Position numbers and translations under genes: made by a program
From: DASRJW01 sp964567755
Lineage (GTDB): Bacteria; Krumholzibacteriota; Krumholzibacteriia; G020349025
DNA length: 64,000 nt
Direction: 5' to 3'
Assembly: GCA_964567755.1 (NCBI GenBank)
Contig: CAZMNW010000052.1
Coordinates: forward strand, 30,679 to 94,678
The notes under the pieces: model-generated
Databases searched by the model: none
Told to the model about the DNA's origin: nothing
Seen by the model: the letters and a program-made list of their open reading frames with translations, nothing else
Part shown: in pieces, positions 60,795-64,000 of the stretch
How positions within the stretch are numbered: the stretch's first letter is position 1
How the letters are laid out: each line of letters begins with the position of its first letter

Positions 60795-63386
60795 TCAGAA
60801 GCTGGCTTCCACACCGAGTGTCGGCAGCAGCGGCAGCATCGTCACCGAGTATTGCTGCGTGTAGTTGCGATTCCAGCGCTGCATGTAGACGTTCTCCGCT
60901 GCAGTGGCGTTGAGCACCTCGACAAAAACCCGCCAGTCCACCGACTTCGCCTGGAAGTGCCGCAGCAGCCGTAGATCGAGACGTTGGTACACCGGCAGCT
61001 GGGCGCTGCCTTTGCGACCGACGAAGCCGTAAACGTTGCCCGCGGCATCGTTTTCGACCGCCACGATCGGGGTGAACGGCAACCCCGAGCCGAGCTGCAG
61101 ATGCGCGCCAAACTCCCAGGCCCGATGCCGTAGGCGGGCTTCGACGGCGAACTGGTGCCGCTGGTCCTGGACCGGCCGATACCAATAGGGCTCCTCGTAG
61201 ACCGCACCCCAGACGGCGGCACCGCCGGAGTCTTGCGTCCAACTCCGGCGCCAAGCGGACGCATCGCGCTGTTCGGTTTGCGACCACGCGTACTGGGCGC
61301 GCAATACGATCGGTGACCGCGCAGGTGCCAGCTGCAACCAGGTTTCGAGACCATGCGCACGCCCGCGTCCGCCGTTCGCATAGTACGCCGGCTCGGCCTC
61401 ATACACGAGATCGTCGAAACGTTTGACGTACGCGGACACCCCGCCTTGCAAGGCACCCCGATGCCGCGCAAGACCCAGGGTGGTTTCGGTGGCGCGCTCG
61501 GCGCGAAGTGGCGCGCCGCTGCGTGTCGGCTGCACCTCGAGCGGCGTACTGCGCAGTGCATGCGCCACCCCCCAGGTGCCACGAAGGCTCCAGTCGGACG
61601 CAGGGCGCAGCGTGAGCGCGAACCGCGGTGACATCAGATCCTGGCGCGCCAATCCATCGCGCTCGTAACGCAAGCCGGTCCCTAGCTCCACGGCGCCGCC
61701 GCGCAGTGACCAATCGTCCTGTGCATACACGGCGGCGAAGGTGCGTTCCACGTTCATCACGATCTGGTAGCGTTCTTTCTGATCCGAGACATTGAGCGCC
61801 GAGTTCGACTGTCGCAGGCCGAGGAAAGCCGCGTACGCCGAGACCAAGCCGTCGGTCTGGGCCCGATAGCCCTCGAAACCGAGGCGGAAGTGGTGTGCAT
61901 CTCTCTGCAAGGAGAGATCCTGACGCAGCGTGAACGTGCGTGATTCGATACGTACCGATTCGTCGTTCTCGCCTTTCAACGAAAAGCCGAGTCGCTGCGG
62001 GACGTAGCCGACCACGGTTTCGAGCCAGGCGCGCGGCCCGAGCAACGCGCGCCAGGTTAGCGAGCCCACCGCGAGTTGGTTGTCCAAACCCAGGCGATCT
62101 TGACTCGTGGAGAAACCGCTCCCGCCCAACGGCGTGGCATCGTCGCGAATGAGATCGTGCCGGAGCGCGCTCGCTTCCGGGCTCGGGATGGAAAGACCAT
62201 CTCCGGCCACGAGGAGACCGGCCACCACGCGGTGGCTCGCCGACGGCTTCCACCGCGCGCGCACCATGGCGTCGTAGAAGGACGGAATCTGACTCGTGTT
62301 CTCCGGGTCGACCCACCGCAGCACTTGGTCGTGGTAGGAACGCCGCAAGCTGAGGGCCCATCCCTGCTGCTCGTCGCCTCCTGCAGCGCGCACGTGCGCC
62401 GACACATAGCTCAGACCGGCGTCGCCACGGTGATCCGGGGCATTGGCGCCATGACTGCGGACGAGCAGGACACCACCGGTGGCGCCGCCGTACGCGGCCG
62501 GTGCGCCGCCGGCGTAGAACTCGGCGCTCTCGACAATGCCGGGGTTGAAGATGCTGTTGAAACCCAGGATGTGATACGGAAAGAAAACCGGGATGCCGTC
62601 GAGATAGATGGCGTTCGCATGGGTTCCGGCGCCGCGAACGAAGAACTCGCCGTGAAAATCGCTGGCGCTGCCGACCCCAGGAAGCGCCTGCACGTTGCGC
62701 ATCACGTCCTCGAGCCCACCGATGCGCTCTTGCATGTTTGCGCCTGACACAACGTGAGACCCAAGATTCGTGGCTGGTGCGTGCCGCGAGGCCCGCACCA
62801 CGACCGGCGGGAGCTGGAGATCTCGTCGCCGCAGCCGCCAATCGCGAGCGATCGGCGCTTCTTCTGACGGAATCACGACCTGCGTTTCGATCGGCACATG
62901 ATCCATTCTGTGAATGCGGATCACATGCACGCCAGGAGGCAGCAGCAGTTCGTAGCGACCGGATGCGTCGCTCGTGGTGCCGCGGCCGAGCGCCATCACA
63001 TCGATCATCGCACCTGCGACCGGTGAGCCGTCTTCGCTGCGCACGCCCCCATGCACGCGTACCCAGAGTTGTGTTGCGGGCTCCGGCAACGGGTGCAAAG
63101 TCGCGGCCGTCGCGCTGGCCGCGACGGCTCTTGCAGCCAGGATGGCCGGCGGGACACGCGGTTCCGGGATGGCACCATGATGGACGATGCGATCGTGTCG
63201 CGCAGATGGCAGCGCTCGCGGGGCCGGCGCTGACGTGGGTTCCCGCACGAAAGGCCGCGACGGCTCGAGCCGGGAGGAGTGGTGGCCAGGCCCGAAGAGA
63301 GCGGCCAGACCCAACCCGACCAGGCTTACGATGGCGAATGAGACGAGACCAACACAGGATCCCGTCGGTTTTCGCTCCAAAGACAA
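60795..63386 (-). CDS. TonB-dependent receptor with N-terminal Pro-rich linker and carboxypeptidase-like domain
   Basis: About 863 residues. A hydrophobic segment (SCVGLVSFAIVSLVGLGLAA) is followed by a Pro/Arg/Ala-rich stretch of some 90 residues, then a carboxypeptidase regulatory-like domain (VHGGVRSEDGSPVAGAMIDVM, SDASGRYELLLPPG) and a plug (ANMQERIGGLEDVMRNVQALPGVG, FFVRGAG, IYLDGIPVFFPYHI). The 22-strand barrel ends in Phe (VEASF). The TTG at 63386 has AAGGA six bases upstream; an ATG at 63410 and a TTG at 63425 are alternatives. It imports or binds an unknown ligand. A weak extended -10 (TGCTACACT, 63537-63545) and a palindrome at 63455 lie upstream. Confidence 0.82.
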   Translation of the reverse strand: MSLERKPTGSCVGLVSFAIVSLVGLGLAALFGPGHHSSRLEPSRPFVREPTSAPAPRALPSARHDRIVHHGAIPEPRVPPAILAARAVAASATAATLHPLPEPATQLWVRVHGGVRSEDGSPVAGAMIDVMALGRGTTSDASGRYELLLPPGVHVIRIHRMDHVPIETQVVIPSEEAPIARDWRLRRRDLQLPPVVVRASRHAPATNLGSHVVSGANMQERIGGLEDVMRNVQALPGVGSASDFHGEFFVRGAGTHANAIYLDGIPVFFPYHILGFNSIFNPGIVESAEFYAGGAPAAYGGATGGVLLVRSHGANAPDHRGDAGLSYVSAHVRAAGGDEQQGWALSLRRSYHDQVLRWVDPENTSQIPSFYDAMVRARWKPSASHRVVAGLLVAGDGLSIPSPEASALRHDLIRDDATPLGGSGFSTSQDRLGLDNQLAVGSLTWRALLGPRAWLETVVGYVPQRLGFSLKGENDESVRIESRTFTLRQDLSLQRDAHHFRLGFEGYRAQTDGLVSAYAAFLGLRQSNSALNVSDQKERYQIVMNVERTFAAVYAQDDWSLRGGAVELGTGLRYERDGLARQDLMSPRFALTLRPASDWSLRGTWGVAHALRSTPLEVQPTRSGAPLRAERATETTLGLARHRGALQGGVSAYVKRFDDLVYEAEPAYYANGGRGRAHGLETWLQLAPARSPIVLRAQYAWSQTEQRDASAWRRSWTQDSGGAAVWGAVYEEPYWYRPVQDQRHQFAVEARLRHRAWEFGAHLQLGSGLPFTPIVAVENDAAGNVYGFVGRKGSAQLPVYQRLDLRLLRHFQAKSVDWRVFVEVLNATAAENVYMQRWNRNYTQQYSVTMLPLLPTLGVEASF

Positions 63387-63454
63387 GCTTCGTCCTTTGC
63401 AGCCGCGCATCCAAGGGGCGAACAATGCAGCGGCCAGCTAGCGGCTCCCGTGCA

Positions 63455-63478
63455 CGATTGGGTCATCAAACCCAATCG
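63455..63478. promoter_or_regulatory. 9-bp perfect palindrome upstream of the TonB receptor gene
   Basis: CGATTGGGT (63455-63463) and ACCCAATCG (63470-63478) are perfect inverted repeats with a 6-nt spacer, about 70-90 nt upstream of the receptor start and downstream of the candidate -10. It could be an operator for a dimeric repressor or a leader hairpin; no T-run follows on the minus strand. Confidence 0.5.
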
Positions 63479-63545
63479 ACGCTCCCAACCACAGGGCCGA
63501 TCGAGGGCGCGATCCACCAGGCGTGGATGATCTCAAAGTGTAGCA

Positions 63546-63860
63546 ATCCTAGGCGATGGTTGCGAGGTCCGCCCTTGAAGCTATGAAACGGGAGGAACGC
63601 ATCTCTCGGGTGCGTGGATCGAATGAAGTCCGGTCTACGCCCACACACCGCCGCCAGCGTGTGCACCCGTCTCCCGCGGCCACGCCATCGACCTCAGCGC
63701 TGCAACCAGCCTCTATTCCGTCGGGCGACTGCCCAGCCTCCTTTCGTTCCGCCACCACATACCGAGCCCTTGGTCTCCGAGCTGGCAGAGGACATCGAGC
63801 GGCGCCCTGCCTCTGAAACGCGCCAAGGTCCCGTGCTCGCCCTGCTGGTGATGGAATTCA
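63546..63860. other. intergenic region with no recognised gene
   Basis: Short frames exist on both strands but none has a recognisable motif, a good ribosome site or plausible composition. I see no RNA gene or repeat here. Confidence 0.4.
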
Positions 63861-63946
63861 CATTATGCCGACTTCCGGATTATGCCGCGTAGGTGCGTTT
63901 GGCCCTTGAGGATGGCGGAGATCGTGCCGAGGAACGCGGCATAATC
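63861..63946. repeat. 13-bp inverted repeat, possible mobile-element end
   Basis: GATTATGCCGCGT (63878-63890) and ACGCGGCATAATC (63934-63946) are perfect inverted repeats separated by 43 nt, and ATTATGCCG also occurs at 63862-63870. AT-rich ATTATGCC words repeated three times within 90 nt are unusual in this genome. Such motifs are seen near integrase-type mobile elements. Confidence 0.55.
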
Positions 63947-64000
63947 AGAGCCCTTCCAGGAAGGCGAGTAGGGTATCGGGGGCCCGGTAGCGGTGTGGTT
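63945..64000 (-). CDS. possible 3' end of a recombinase/integrase gene, cut by window edge
   Basis: The minus-strand frame entering from the window edge reads HRYRAPDTLLAFLEGL and stops at TGA 63945-63947. Composition is protein-like, and this ending resembles C-termini of tyrosine recombinases, but 17 codons cannot prove it. Its stop overlaps the right arm of the inverted repeat. Confidence 0.3.
   Translation of the reverse strand, partial: PHRYRAPDTLLAFLEGL

Noticed and set aside
1..64000. CRISPR arrays, rRNA, tRNA, riboswitches, complete insertion sequences
   Set aside because: I looked for regular short repeats, conserved RNA cores and transposase genes with terminal repeats and found none inside the window.

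Overview
This is a GC-rich (roughly two-thirds G+C), densely coded bacterial chromosome segment, read without any database search. The organism is Gram-negative: the window holds a TonB-dependent receptor, a Wza-type export lipoprotein, an Omp85-like barrel domain, MurJ, MurB and UppP. A secreted subtilase with a FlgD-like C-terminal domain, a gluzincin-propeller-barrel fusion and a BshB1-type deacetylase together resemble FCB-side candidate phyla such as Eisenbacteria or Krumholzibacteriota. That placement is inference only. I saw no rRNA, tRNA or CRISPR.

Layout. 1-12.6 kb is mostly housekeeping: a 3' part of recD2, a 7Fe ferredoxin, a YihY-type membrane protein, a large secreted protease/propeller/barrel protein, a metallo-beta-lactamase-fold protein, a threonine-catabolism operon (tdh-kbl) ending in a BNR propeller gene and a MoaD-like ubiquitin-fold gene, and murJ. 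12.6-22.4 kb runs on the minus strand: a winged-helix protein, a glycosyltransferase, a carbamoyltransferase module (DUF5989 microprotein, carbamoyltransferase, short SxtJ-like protein), a BshB1-like deacetylase, the subtilase, bioY and uppP. 22.4-24 kb holds a lone lipoprotein gene with a repeated Gly-Arg-Gly-aromatic motif, closed by a hairpin.

24-59.7 kb is a large surface-polysaccharide locus. It has five further GT4 glycosyltransferases, three intact methyltransferases, two asparagine synthase-like amidotransferases, a second carbamoyltransferase, an alpha/alpha-toroid protein, two SGNH-hydrolase-like proteins, a Wzx-type flippase, and a tight wza-wzz-tyrosine-kinase-like-wzy-GT-methyltransferase operon (46.7 to 39.9 kb). 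It also has three GT-C-type membrane proteins with a small EamA/SMR transporter, and a nucleotide-sugar section (membrane CapD/WbpM-like dehydratase, DegT aminotransferase, soluble CapD-like dehydratase) with murB embedded. Together these can make, modify (methyl, carbamoyl, amino/amide), flip, polymerise and export a lipid-linked glycan. Near 51.7 and 53.5 kb there are two decayed methyltransferase 3' ends carrying a 54-nt direct repeat on either side of a GT-C gene.

59.7-63.4 kb carries a YCF48-type propeller gene and a TonB-dependent receptor. The last 600 nt contain a perfect 9-bp palindrome upstream of the receptor gene, a 13-bp inverted repeat, and what may be the 3' tip of an integrase gene at the window edge. 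Start codons were set from Shine-Dalgarno spacing and stop/start overlaps; several genes appear to start with GTG or TTG.
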